Shown: one piece after another, positions 1-6,226 of the stretch
How the letters are laid out: every line of letters begins with the position of its first letter
Numbering within the stretch: position 1 is the stretch's first letter
Source of the DNA: a virus
DNA length: 32,564 nucleotides
Virus record (IMG/VR): IMGVR_UViG_3300010368_000049
Span: 1 to 32,564 of that record
Reading direction: 5' to 3' (one strand)
Notes under the pieces: model-generated
Databases searched by the model: none
The model's input: the letters and a program-made list of their open reading frames with translations, nothing else
What the model was told of the DNA's origin: nothing
Translations under genes and position numbers: made by a program

Positions 1-56
1 ACCAGTTTGCGGCTGGAAGCACTTTCAAATTATTCGGTATACACGGAGAGGCATAA
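1..56 (+). CDS. 3' end of a tail-fibre-like gene (partial)
   Basis: The frame starting at base 3 is open and ends at TAA 54-56. Its visible end reads AAGSTFKLFGIHGEA, which closely matches the end of the fibre-like protein at 31952-32536 (AGSRFSLYGIKGA). It is therefore the C-terminus of another member of the same family, with the 5' part outside the window. The gene that begins at 32536 and runs off the right edge may be its missing front half if the genome is circular. The next gene starts three bases downstream, so they are co-transcribed. Confidence 0.7.
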   Translation, partial: QFAAGSTFKLFGIHGEA

Positions 57-58
57 TA

Positions 59-562
59 ATGGCTTACACGCTTATTGAAACGGTAACAGTCGGTTCAGGT
101 GGGGCAGCCTCAATAGAGTTCACTTCAATCCCTCAAGACGGGGTGGATTTGTTGTTGAAACTATCTACTCGCACAGATAGGGCTGCAAATACAGACAACA
201 TAGAGCTTCAGGTAAACTCCAATACCGGCTCAATTTATACCCATAAGCGCTTGCAGGGTACCGGCAGTGGCGTTTTTACTGGTTCTTTCACTGGCACTGT
301 AGCTTACATAATTAATAACGGAAACAATGACACTTCTAATACTTTCGGTAATGCTGATTTTCTAATTGCTAATTACACTTCATCTGCTAACAAGTCTTGC
401 TCAAGCGATGCAGTAAATGAAAATAATGCGACATTGGCGTATCAAGACCTAAAAGCTCACTTGATTGCAGACACAAACCCCATAACTTCTATTCAACTTG
501 CACCGGATAGCGGAACTAATTTTCTGCAATACTCGACAGCATCTCTTTACAAAATCTCTTAG
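59..562 (+). CDS. tail-fibre / appendage protein paralogue
   Basis: A 167-residue protein starting YTLIETVTVGSGGAASIEF, the same opening pattern (YxLiETxTlGsxxaSvxF) as the product of 31952-32536 and of the truncated gene at 32536. It is rich in Ser, Thr, Asn and Gly, has no membrane segment, and reads like a beta-rich virion surface protein. A GGAGAGG ribosome site (45-51) precedes the ATG. Its place between the fibre end and the lysis genes fits a tail-tip or receptor-binding component. I recognise the family only by this local paralogy; receptor binding is inferred. Confidence 0.65.
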   Translation: MAYTLIETVTVGSGGAASIEFTSIPQDGVDLLLKLSTRTDRAANTDNIELQVNSNTGSIYTHKRLQGTGSGVFTGSFTGTVAYIINNGNNDTSNTFGNADFLIANYTSSANKSCSSDAVNENNATLAYQDLKAHLIADTNPITSIQLAPDSGTNFLQYSTASLYKIS

Positions 563-585
563 CAACAGGAAGGTAAAATAAAAAC

Positions 586-828
586 ATGACAACTCCCGTA
601 AAAGTAGTAGTAGACCTAAGCAAGCCAAAGGGCGAGCGTGAGTCAATCATCCCTCTAACCGAGGAAGAGATAGCACAACGAGAAGCAGATGCGGCTCAGG
701 CGGCTATCGAACGGGCTGAGCGTGAAGCTGAGGATCAGGCTAAGGCGGATGCCAAGGCTTCGGCTATCACGAAGCTAACTGCACTCGGACTAAGTGAGGA
801 AGAAGCTCTAGCTTTGGTGGGTGCGTAA
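586..828 (+). CDS. small coiled-coil phage protein
   Basis: An 80-residue protein with a short beta-like N-terminus and a long Ala/Glu/Lys helix (about residues 24-80) of coiled-coil character. It ends LSEEEALALVGA, resembling a small UBA-like helical tail. Small proteins of this make-up often sit after the fibre genes of actinobacterial phages, but I cannot assign a role. An AGGAAGG ribosome site lies upstream. The stop codon overlaps the ATG of the next gene (TAATG at 826-830), so the two are translationally coupled. Confidence 0.65.
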   Translation: MTTPVKVVVDLSKPKGERESIIPLTEEEIAQREADAAQAAIERAEREAEDQAKADAKASAITKLTALGLSEEEALALVGA

Positions 829-1088
829 TGCCAGTAACTTCAACAGGTGTCACAGTCGGCACTTCAATTACCGAAGTATCGGGACCATTTATTTCTAACA
901 AGCTTGTTTATCTTCAGTCTGGAACTACTGGCGCCGTTACTTACGTCGGTGGATCAGACGTGTCGGCAAGCAACGGAATTCTTCTAAGTGAAACAAACAA
1001 CACTGTATTTCAGACGAATGCGGACGACAGTCTCTACGCAATTTCTGACACGGTTGATGCCGTTGTCAAGGTTCTTGAAGTCAAGTAA
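828..1088 (+). CDS. small beta-rich virion protein, paralogue of 18698-18958
   Basis: An 86-residue protein rich in Thr, Ser, Val and Gly with predicted beta strands only. It shares a pattern with the product of 18698-18958: an xYLGG/YVGGSxVT block, then NGILL against NGLLL, then LYAISD against IYAVSD, then a final V/I-rich strand. The two look like distant copies of one small beta-sandwich domain, one in the tail-tip region and one between portal and protease. Its role is unknown; a small decoration or adaptor domain is plausible. No signal peptide or Cys is visible. Confidence 0.65.
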   Translation: MPVTSTGVTVGTSITEVSGPFISNKLVYLQSGTTGAVTYVGGSDVSASNGILLSETNNTVFQTNADDSLYAISDTVDAVVKVLEVK

Positions 1089-1135
1089 AATAGATACCAA
1101 CCTACACGGATTTCTAGAAAGGATCAGTGTAGCAA

Positions 1136-1375
1136 TTGGCTGACGAAACAAACTCGGTTAGGATCACAAACGTTCAAGTTTACGAGAAGCTCATTGAGGT
1201 TTCAAACGTACAAATTGAAATGGTTGCTGAACTCCGCGGCCTAAAGTATCTCCCAGGTAAAGTTGCCGAGATGGATAATCGCTTATCTCGAGTTGAACTA
1301 GTTGCCAAACTTATTTACACTGTTTATGGAGCCGTAATTGGCGCCGTGTCCGTTGCCCTGATTGGATTGCTATGA
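1136..1375 (+). CDS. XhlA-like / holin-type membrane protein
   Basis: A 79-residue protein from a TTG start with AAAGGA upstream. Residues about 15-55 form an amphipathic helix with coiled-coil spacing, and residues about 57-79 form one hydrophobic membrane segment at the very C-terminus. This is the architecture of the XhlA/hemolysin-like proteins that accompany phage lysins. The gene directly precedes and overlaps the M23 endopeptidase (ATGA at 1372-1375), so it belongs to the lysis operon. It could be the holin or a holin partner of the second membrane protein at 1968-2315. Confidence 0.65.
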   Translation: MADETNSVRITNVQVYEKLIEVSNVQIEMVAELRGLKYLPGKVAEMDNRLSRVELVAKLIYTVYGAVIGAVSVALIGLL

Positions 1376-1971
1376 GTTGGATCTTGCCTTTTCCGGATTC
1401 TCGGATCACAGGCCACTATGGCACACTTTCAGATTACCGTCGATCCAGGGGGATGCAGCCTCACTCAGGCACGGATTGGGCGGCAAAAACCGGAACACTA
1501 ATTCCGGCAATCGCTTCTGGCACTGTCAGATTGATTCAGTGGTCCAGGATCTTAGGTTGGGTTGTTGTTCAAACAGCTTGGGACATCAACGAAAATAAAA
1601 CCTGGTTCATCGCCTATTGTCATTTGACTTGCTCGATACACGGAGACAAGTGTAAAGGCGATCACGAGTCACCACTAACTAAAACTAAAGTTGGCGACAA
1701 GGTAAAAGTCGGGCAAAAGTATTTGCGCGTAGGTAACACTGGAAGCGCAACAACAGGATCTCATTTACATGCAACGGCATCTAAAACGGTGAAAGGTGTG
1801 TTCGGTGCGACGACATCAAAAGTCGATCTCTACAAACTCATTCTCGCAAACGCCCAAGGGCCTGAGAAGAAACAAACGAACACGCAAACTAAAACGGTGG
1901 TGGAAAAGGTAAAGCCTGTTGAAACCAAAATTATTTACGCATGCCCACATTGCAAGAAGGAACTAAAGTGA
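1372..1971 (+). CDS. M23-family endopeptidase (endolysin)
   Basis: A 199-residue peptidoglycan peptidase of the M23 (lysostaphin/LytM) fold, which cuts peptide cross-bridges. The zinc site is complete: H31-x3-D35, H84 in YCHL, and H131-x-H133 in GSHLH. There is no signal peptide, so export must use the holin route. Extra Cys residues (C83, C87, C94) surround the second motif. After a charged Thr/Lys/Gln linker (about residues 165-185) the protein ends ACPHCKKELK, half of a zinc ribbon, possibly a small binding or dimer element. It overlaps the genes on both sides by 4 bases. Confidence 0.9.
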   Translation: MSWILPFPDSRITGHYGTLSDYRRSRGMQPHSGTDWAAKTGTLIPAIASGTVRLIQWSRILGWVVVQTAWDINENKTWFIAYCHLTCSIHGDKCKGDHESPLTKTKVGDKVKVGQKYLRVGNTGSATTGSHLHATASKTVKGVFGATTSKVDLYKLILANAQGPEKKQTNTQTKTVVEKVKPVETKIIYACPHCKKELK

Positions 1972-2315
1972 AAGAGTCAATCCGTCAAATTTTAGTTAGG
2001 TCCCTAGGACTTACGGCTGCCACAATGTTTGGTGGCACGGCAATTGGTGCGGTTGCAGGTGATTGGCTGATGGGAACTCTTATTGGCGTAGGTAGCGCAT
2101 TTGCTGTTGTGCTTACAACTGTTGGAGTTGCTGTCGCTTGGAAGGGCACTCTTGAGATCCAGGACATCCAAAATGCTTATCGAGCTGCAGTTGCAAAATC
2201 AGATTCCGAGGGTGTGAAAGATGCACTCGAAGTTACTGAAGATGGGAAGTTCGATTGGGACGACCTGGCTGACGATTCTGATCCTGATCTCTCAGACGAC
2301 GACGCTCAGGTGTAG
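1968..2315 (+). CDS. two-segment membrane protein, holin candidate
   Basis: I chose the GTG at 1968, which overlaps the lysin stop (GTGA) and has AGAAGGA about 6 bases upstream; an ATG further 5' in the same frame lies inside the lysin. The 115-residue product has two membrane segments (about 13-33 and 35-57), a short helical stretch, and a strongly acidic tail rich in Asp (DDSDPDLSDDD). Two segments with a charged cytoplasmic tail next to an endolysin fit a class II holin, though the acidic tail is unusual. Its last 83 bases overlap the WhiB gene on the opposite strand. Confidence 0.65.
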   Translation: MKESIRQILVRSLGLTAATMFGGTAIGAVAGDWLMGTLIGVGSAFAVVLTTVGVAVAWKGTLEIQDIQNAYRAAVAKSDSEGVKDALEVTEDGKFDWDDLADDSDPDLSDDDAQV

Positions 2316-2544
2316 TTAGTCCACCCCAAACTCCCCATGGCTCATTGGCCGCAAGTGCGTAATTCAAACACGCAAGTTTGGCAGGGCACAATCCACATAA
2401 TGCTTTTACATTTCTGAGTTCACGTGCTAACATTCCACCCTTTTCCGGAAACCATGCCTCCGGATCTGAATTTGTGCATGGTGGAACAATTGGGGAGTTG
2501 GCCATTGCTTCGGCCAGTTCTAAGTATGCTTTATCCGCTTTCAT
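2233..2544 (-). CDS. whiB: WhiB-family transcriptional regulator (first copy)
   Basis: A 103-residue protein with the four Fe-S ligands of the WhiB family: C23, C50, C53 and C59 (C-x2-C-x5-C for the last three). The GVWGG turn follows at residues 71-75, then a basic stretch (ERRRLR). WhiB proteins bind a [4Fe-4S] cluster and partner with the host principal sigma factor; phage copies can block host WhiB2 and stop septation or superinfection, as known for mycobacteriophage TM4. The polar tail after residue 86 runs antisense to the holin gene. There is no Shine-Dalgarno; a TATCAT box lies 7 bases before the ATG. Confidence 0.93.
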   Translation of the reverse strand: MKADKAYLELAEAMANSPIVPPCTNSDPEAWFPEKGGMLARELRNVKALCGLCPAKLACLNYALAANEPWGVWGGLTTPERRRLRDQDQNRQPGRPNRTSHLQ

Positions 2545-2557
2545 AAAGTGAATGATA
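2545..2557 (-). promoter_or_regulatory. leaderless promoter of the first WhiB gene
   Basis: Reading the minus strand, TATCAT (2557-2552) is followed by exactly seven bases and then the ATG. There is no purine-rich ribosome site. This is the actinobacterial leaderless pattern (TANNNT 6-7 nt before a start codon that is also the transcription start). No good -35 box is seen. Confidence 0.5.
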
Positions 2558-2574
2558 CACGCGTTTTGATGAAA

Positions 2575-2598
2575 CTAAAAATCCATCTTTTTATGGAT
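2575..2598 (-). terminator. weak terminator between the two WhiB genes
   Basis: On the minus strand a 6-bp stem (ATCCAT / ATGGAT, loop of six) begins right after the stop codon of the upstream WhiB gene and runs into TTTT. The stem is short and AT-rich, so termination would be partial. It separates the two WhiB genes into two transcripts, agreeing with separate leaderless promoters. Confidence 0.3.
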
Positions 2599-2861
2599 CA
2601 TCTTTCATGCGCTTCCGTTCCACCCCAAATCCCGGCGGCCTGGCCTGTTTCGAGAGCGTAAGTAAAACACTCCTCAATAATTGGGCACTGATGACACAAG
2701 GCCTTTGCCAACCTGACGGCCGCAGCTCTTTTTTCAGGATCAGGAAAATCCTCGGGAAACATAAATTCTTTGTAATCTTCGCATGGGACTTTTTTGACAC
2801 TAGCGATAGCTTGTAGAAGCTTGAAGTGCTTTGTATCGCTAATTTGTCGGGAGTTAGTCAT
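2598..2861 (-). CDS. whiB: WhiB-family transcriptional regulator (second copy)
   Basis: An 87-residue WhiB-like protein: C27, C56, C59 and C65 form the Fe-S ligands, and GIWGG is at residues 77-81. The chain stops a few residues after the GIWGG turn, so the basic DNA-binding tail of typical WhiB proteins is almost missing (only EAHER follows). This suggests it acts by binding a protein such as sigma factor and not DNA. It diverges from the first copy well beyond the motifs, so it is not a recent duplicate. It is divergent from the recombination operon with only 28 bases between starts. Confidence 0.92.
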   Translation of the reverse strand: MTNSRQISDTKHFKLLQAIASVKKVPCEDYKEFMFPEDFPDPEKRAAAVRLAKALCHQCPIIEECFTYALETGQAAGIWGGTEAHER

Positions 2862-2873
2862 AAGATAAAGCTA
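2862..2873 (-). promoter_or_regulatory. leaderless promoter of the second WhiB gene
   Basis: On the minus strand TAGCTT (2873-2868) fits TANNNT and lies six bases before the ATG, with no Shine-Dalgarno between. The same 28-base gap carries the GAAAGGG ribosome site of the divergent exonuclease gene, so that gene's own promoter must lie within the WhiB coding region or upstream. Confidence 0.4.
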
Positions 2874-2889
2874 ACAGCGAAAGGGAATA

Positions 2890-3777
2890 ATGAAGAGACA
2901 TACACCGGAAGTTTTCAATAGCGCAAAGCTGCTTGGAGACTTCGAGTCAGGATCAAAAGCCTGGCATGAACTTAGAACAAACTCAATCGGAGGATCAGAA
3001 GTAGGAACAATCTTGGGTTTGAATAAATGGGAGTCGCCTTACTATTTGTGGGCCGTGAAGAGCGGTAACCTGCCACAAAAAGAACTAAACAATTTTGCAG
3101 TTGTTTTAGGCAATGTGCTCGAACCCGTGATCCTGGATCAACTGCTGCCAAAGAAACATCCGGATTGGGAAATCTACAGGACCGGAACGTATCAACACCC
3201 AAACAACGATTTCATGCACGCCAATCCTGACGCACTTGCAAAGGTCGATGGAGAGTGGATTGTAGTTGAAGTAAAAACTGGCCGTAACTATTGGGATGAA
3301 ATTCCGCCAAACTACATTGCCCAGGTTATGCATTACATGAACATCATGGGTTTACGCAAGGCTGTGATCCTGGGATTAGTAGCTATGGACTGGGTGGAAC
3401 ACTGGATCGACTTCGATGAGTTTGAGGCATCGGTAATTGAGCAGAAAGCAACTGAGTTTTGGGAGCTAGTAAAAGCTAATAAGGAACCTACTTTTGACGG
3501 ATCAGACTCGACTTATGAGGCGGTGAGAGCTATGCATCCCGACATCGATGGATCTGAAATTGAGATCGACGGCGCGCACGAATTAGTGCAATTGCAAGAG
3601 GCTGCCGATGAGGCAGCAGCCAAACTAAAAGAAGCAAAGTCAAAAGTGCTAAGCATTATGGGAAATGCTAAATACGCTTATGCGGAGTTTGAGGGCGAAA
3701 GGTATAGAGTCGCAAGCAGACAAACTCGTCCAGGCTATAACCCATTTTTAGTAATCAATAAGAAAGGAAAAAAATGA
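2890..3777 (+). CDS. YqaJ-family viral exonuclease (recombination)
   Basis: A 295-residue protein of the YqaJ / lambda-exonuclease fold. Visible motifs are WHELR...SIGGSE (25-37), LGLNKWESP (42-50), GNVLEP (74-79), D114 in HANPDA, the catalytic pair E127-x-K129 in VEVKTG, and Y142-x2-Q145. These nucleases resect double-stranded DNA ends so that a single-strand annealing protein can pair them; the partner here is probably the ERF-like product of 3973-4521. A helical region follows from about residue 200 and a basic tail ends in KKGKK. GAAAGGG is the ribosome site. It overlaps the next gene at ATGATGA. Confidence 0.88.
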   Translation: MKRHTPEVFNSAKLLGDFESGSKAWHELRTNSIGGSEVGTILGLNKWESPYYLWAVKSGNLPQKELNNFAVVLGNVLEPVILDQLLPKKHPDWEIYRTGTYQHPNNDFMHANPDALAKVDGEWIVVEVKTGRNYWDEIPPNYIAQVMHYMNIMGLRKAVILGLVAMDWVEHWIDFDEFEASVIEQKATEFWELVKANKEPTFDGSDSTYEAVRAMHPDIDGSEIEIDGAHELVQLQEAADEAAAKLKEAKSKVLSIMGNAKYAYAEFEGERYRVASRQTRPGYNPFLVINKKGKK

Positions 3778-3983
3778 TGATTCTACTCGGTGACATAGTT
3801 ACAGTTTCGAGAGAGCTAGGGAATGATGTTACGTGGGTAACAGGTCGAGTATCGGGAATAGTCCAGGATGATAATGGGCACTTAAAATACTTTTACATGA
3901 AAGGGCTAGATAGCTCTTTTTGGATGAGTGACAATTGGAAATTTGCAGACGACCAAGAAATGGATGAGGATGATGAGATTTAA
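3774..3983 (+). CDS. small hypothetical protein, SH3-like beta pattern
   Basis: A 69-residue protein, start ATG at 3774 or the adjacent 3777, with AAAGGA upstream. It opens with a GDIVTVSRE strand and has alternating V/G-rich strands (TGRVSGIV), like a small SH3/KOW-type barrel, then an acidic tail (QEMDEDDEI). It sits between the exonuclease and annealing genes and overlaps both, so it is translated with the recombination operon. I do not recognise a family; a small accessory factor of the recombination pair is only a guess. Confidence 0.6.
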   Translation: MMILLGDIVTVSRELGNDVTWVTGRVSGIVQDDNGHLKYFYMKGLDSSFWMSDNWKFADDQEMDEDDEI

Positions 3984-4521
3984 CCTGGAAGATTACGAGA
4001 CCGTCGAATCTAGGATTAAGCGATTTTATGAGTTGCATGTTGATGGCAGGATCACAACTGTGTGGGAATTTTCATACGCAGTTGATGGTGCATCACCTAA
4101 CATTTGGGTAATCAAAGCATCTGTGTTTTTAGGTGCCGGAGATCAAGCTAACAACTTGCCCAAAGCGACCGGATACGCATTTGAAAAAGATGGCACCGGA
4201 GGGGCAAATCAGCAGGCTGCATTGGAGAACGCGGAGACTAGTGCCATCGGAAGAGCACTGGCGAACATGGGCCTTAGCGGCAACAAGCGAGCATCACGAG
4301 AAGAGATGGCTAAAGTAGCAAAGTCGGATGTTGACTGGCTCGCCGAGGCGGAACAAATTTTGAACGTCCAGGATCTAAGATCTTTGTATACCAAAGCAAA
4401 AGCTGCAAATGCTGATGCTGAGATCCTAGAGAAATTGAAGGACTATGCAACGGCACTTGATACTGAGAGCAAAGATCCAGGAGTTAGAGGAAGCCGCAAG
4501 GGAAGCGGTTCGTCTCAATGA
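3973..4521 (+). CDS. ERF-like single-strand annealing protein
   Basis: About 182 residues. The central block ENAETSAIGRALANMGL followed by RASREEM is the hallmark of ERF-type and related phage annealing proteins. The N-terminal part (YETVESRIKRFYELHVDGRI...) forms the core strands and helix. The C-terminal 60 residues are helical with a Gly/Ser/Arg tail, as expected for the DNA- or partner-binding end. Pairing with the YqaJ exonuclease completes an exonuclease-annealase recombination system. The start is uncertain: in-frame ATGs exist at 3964, 3970 and 3973; homologues usually begin close to this point. Confidence 0.72.
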   Translation: MRFNLEDYETVESRIKRFYELHVDGRITTVWEFSYAVDGASPNIWVIKASVFLGAGDQANNLPKATGYAFEKDGTGGANQQAALENAETSAIGRALANMGLSGNKRASREEMAKVAKSDVDWLAEAEQILNVQDLRSLYTKAKAANADAEILEKLKDYATALDTESKDPGVRGSRKGSGSSQ

Positions 4522-4624
4522 TCCTGAACGTGCTCGTTTTTACAATGCTGAACTCGTCCCATTACTTATAAGGCTCGTTGATGTTGCTGGAACTACAGAA
4601 CCAAATCTCGGAACTGATCGCTGA
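4457..4624 (+). CDS. possible small overlapping gene bridging 4457-4624
   Basis: In the +1 frame relative to the annealing protein an open frame runs from TTG 4457 to TGA 4622-4624 (55 residues). It contains a well-formed amphipathic helix (KIQELEEAAREAVRLNDPERA) and a hydrophobic stretch (ELVPLLIRLVDVAG), far more protein-like than random sequence. It covers the 59 bases between the annealing protein stop and the next start. The front overlaps the Gly/Ser tail of the annealing protein and the end overlaps the coiled-coil gene. No good ribosome site is seen, so coupling or frameshifting would be needed. Confidence 0.4.
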   Translation: MILRAKIQELEEAAREAVRLNDPERARFYNAELVPLLIRLVDVAGTTEPNLGTDR

Positions 4625-4904
4625 AAACTCTAAAGGTGCAACTGCCTTATTTGAGTGCGAGCAAAAACTCGCTGAGGCAGAATACGAATTAGACACAATT
4701 GAGCAGAAAGCTTTTTTAGCTGCCGAAGGAACCGTTGCAGATCGCCAGGCAATTGCTAAACTAAAAGCGGCAGACTCCAGGCTACAAAGGGATCTGCGCA
4801 AAGCCGAGTTCAATCGAGTCAAAGTAAAGATTTCCCAGATTCAAACTGCACTAATGGCTTTAGGCACCCAGGCCAAATTAATCGGTGTAGAAACGAAGTG
4901 GTAA
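4581..4904 (+). CDS. coiled-coil hypothetical protein
   Basis: A 107-residue, almost wholly helical protein (LQNQISELIAENSK..., QKLAEAEYELDTIEQ) with heptad spacing over residues 1-60 and a second helix after residue 65. ATG 4581 has TAAGG at 4569-4573 as ribosome site; an in-frame TTG sits one codon earlier. It lies between the annealing protein and the HNH nuclease, where short coiled-coil proteins of unknown function are common in phage recombination operons. It has no enzymatic motif. Possible roles (scaffold, inhibitor) cannot be told from sequence. Confidence 0.65.
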   Translation: MLLELQNQISELIAENSKGATALFECEQKLAEAEYELDTIEQKAFLAAEGTVADRQAIAKLKAADSRLQRDLRKAEFNRVKVKISQIQTALMALGTQAKLIGVETKW

Positions 4905-5243
4905 TTGAATCAAAAAACTTCAAGACTGGTACGAGAGAGAGACGAATACTGTTGGCATTGCGGATCACAAACTAATTTAGTTGTTCATCATCGTGCTAAT
5001 AGGGGTATGGGCGGATCGAAGATCCTGGATACTACACAAAACATGATCCTTGTTTGCCGCACTTACAATGATGAAATGGAATCAAACGCTGATGTTGCGA
5101 ATGAAGCAAGAAACAGCGGCCACAAGCTTGGTCACTATGCTTCGCCAACGATGCCGGTTTGGGACAACTTTAGAAAACGTTGGTTTGCTTTAAATACCAA
5201 AGGCGGCAAGTTTATTACCGAACCGCCTAGTTTCTTGTTATAA
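4905..5243 (+). CDS. HNH-type nuclease with altered final motif
   Basis: A 112-residue protein starting at TTG directly after the previous stop (TAATTG). It has the CWHCG zinc knuckle, the HHR core (VVHHRANRGMGGS) and the helix Asn (TQNMILVC), as in phage HNH proteins of the HHRxxRGMGG type. In these families the last element is normally CxxCHxxIE; here it reads CRTYNDEME, with Tyr for the second Cys and Asn for His. HNN variants can still cut DNA, but losing a zinc Cys may weaken the fold. It closes the recombination operon; the regulatory module at 5237 begins inside its last codons. Confidence 0.78.
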   Translation: MNQKTSRLVRERDEYCWHCGSQTNLVVHHRANRGMGGSKILDTTQNMILVCRTYNDEMESNADVANEARNSGHKLGHYASPTMPVWDNFRKRWFALNTKGGKFITEPPSFLL

Positions 5244-5335
5244 ATTCGTTATAAAAAAGTTTATAAGTAACTGGACAATTCGTTTCGAAATGAGAGATAA
5301 TAATCTTGTTCAAACGAAAGTAAAGGGAGAATAAA
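5237..5335 (+). promoter_or_regulatory. regulatory module, copy A
   Basis: First of three copies of a fixed layout. Two GTTATAAA boxes start 11 bases apart at 5237 and 5248 (the first overlaps the HNH stop). TTTCGAAA lies at 5283 (+46) and GATAAT at 5296 (+59), the likely -10 box. TGGACA at 5272-5277 is a fair -35 with an 18-base spacer. An inverted repeat TTCGTTT (5279-5285) / AAACGAA (5312-5318) flanks the -10, and AAAGGGAG is the ribosome site. It should drive the nucleotide-metabolism and replication genes from 5336. Confidence 0.75.
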
Positions 5336-5518
5336 ATGACTGAGAAAGAAATGCAAATCATCCTCGAAGGACTAACTGATGAGGACTTGGGTCAGCACCT
5401 ATCTGATCTTCTTTATGAAGTCGTAAAGTTGACGAACCAAAAAGAGTTTGGTTTGCTTTACGAAATCAAGGACCAGCTTGAACTTGCTCACAACGAATGG
5501 GAGTATCGCAACCAATGA
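5336..5518 (+). CDS. small acidic hypothetical protein under module A
   Basis: A 60-residue acidic helical protein (LTDEDLGQHLSDLLYEVVKL...), first gene behind regulatory module A and with a strong AAAGGGAG ribosome site. I recognise no family. Its position as the first product of the operon, like the unrelated first genes behind modules B (9585) and C (20946), suggests a small early protein acting on the host or on transcription. This is inference only. Its stop overlaps the next start (ATGA at 5515-5518). Confidence 0.7.
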   Translation: MTEKEMQIILEGLTDEDLGQHLSDLLYEVVKLTNQKEFGLLYEIKDQLELAHNEWEYRNQ

Positions 5519-5727
5519 AGCTTGAAGAATTAGCTCGCGACATGAGGCTCGCAGCTTTAGACGGTTATAAGATCGTCACGAAAACCGAATTAGATTTAGT
5601 CCGTAATGAGTTACTTCAGCTTTACTTTCACGCCGGAAGGTGGAAGGGTGGAGCGCGAGACTACGCAGCACGAGAGGCTTTTATGGCCTACAACGAAAGG
5701 GAAAAACGTGCCCATAGTAATAATTGA
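5515..5727 (+). CDS. small hypothetical protein
   Basis: A 70-residue protein read from the ATG that overlaps the preceding stop; a GGGAG at 5499-5503 may serve as ribosome site. It has an N-terminal helical half (KLEELARDMRLAALDGYK), a short middle helix (VRNELLQLYFHAG) and a charged C-terminus. I know no matching family. It overlaps the kinase gene start by 20 bases, so the pair is probably translationally coupled. An earlier in-frame start at 5497 is less likely because it lies inside the previous gene. Confidence 0.6.
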   Translation: MKLEELARDMRLAALDGYKIVTKTELDLVRNELLQLYFHAGRWKGGARDYAAREAFMAYNEREKRAHSNN

Positions 5728-6226
5728 GGGAATCGATGGAAGCGGTAAGTCGACTCTGGCTAACATGATCCAGGAAGTTGCTCAACATAAATACAAAGTG
5801 ATCCGAACTCATCGAGGACCAATGAAAGGATCGGTGGTTGAAGAATACGTTGCGCCTTTATTTGAAGTGGCAGCCGATGAATTACTTATTGCGGATCGTT
5901 GGCATGTGGGCGAAATGATTTACGGTCCAATTTATCGAGGCATAAGTTATGTGGACTCGGTTCTTGAGCACATTGAAAACATCTTGGACGATTTGGGTGC
6001 CGTGAAGTTAGTCATGCTTACTCCAAAAGAAATCATCCAGGATCGGATCTCATCTCGTGGCGAGGATTATTTGAAGCCCGAAGATTTTGATCAGGTTTAC
6101 GACTTCTACGAATCGTTTGCTAAAGAATACTTTTGGGAAGAGATCCGGGAAGTAAATGAATACACTCCATACCAAATCATGGGATGGATCGAAAGGCAGA
6201 AACATGGATTCGATAAGGCACATTAG
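5708..6226 (+). CDS. thymidylate/dNMP kinase-like protein
   Basis: A 172-residue P-loop kinase: EGIDGSGKST at residues 7-16 is the thymidylate-kinase-style Walker A. DRWH follows in the middle (where Tmk has DRY/DRW), and an arginine-rich lid segment (DRISSRGEDYLKP) comes later. The enzyme should phosphorylate dTMP or another dNMP to the diphosphate. I chose GTG 5708, which has GAAAGGG upstream; the longer frame inside the previous gene lacks support. It overlaps the thymidylate-synthase-fold gene by 23 bases. In phages with modified bases, such kinases act on the modified dNMP. Confidence 0.82.
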   Translation: MPIVIIEGIDGSGKSTLANMIQEVAQHKYKVIRTHRGPMKGSVVEEYVAPLFEVAADELLIADRWHVGEMIYGPIYRGISYVDSVLEHIENILDDLGAVKLVMLTPKEIIQDRISSRGEDYLKPEDFDQVYDFYESFAKEYFWEEIREVNEYTPYQIMGWIERQKHGFDKAH

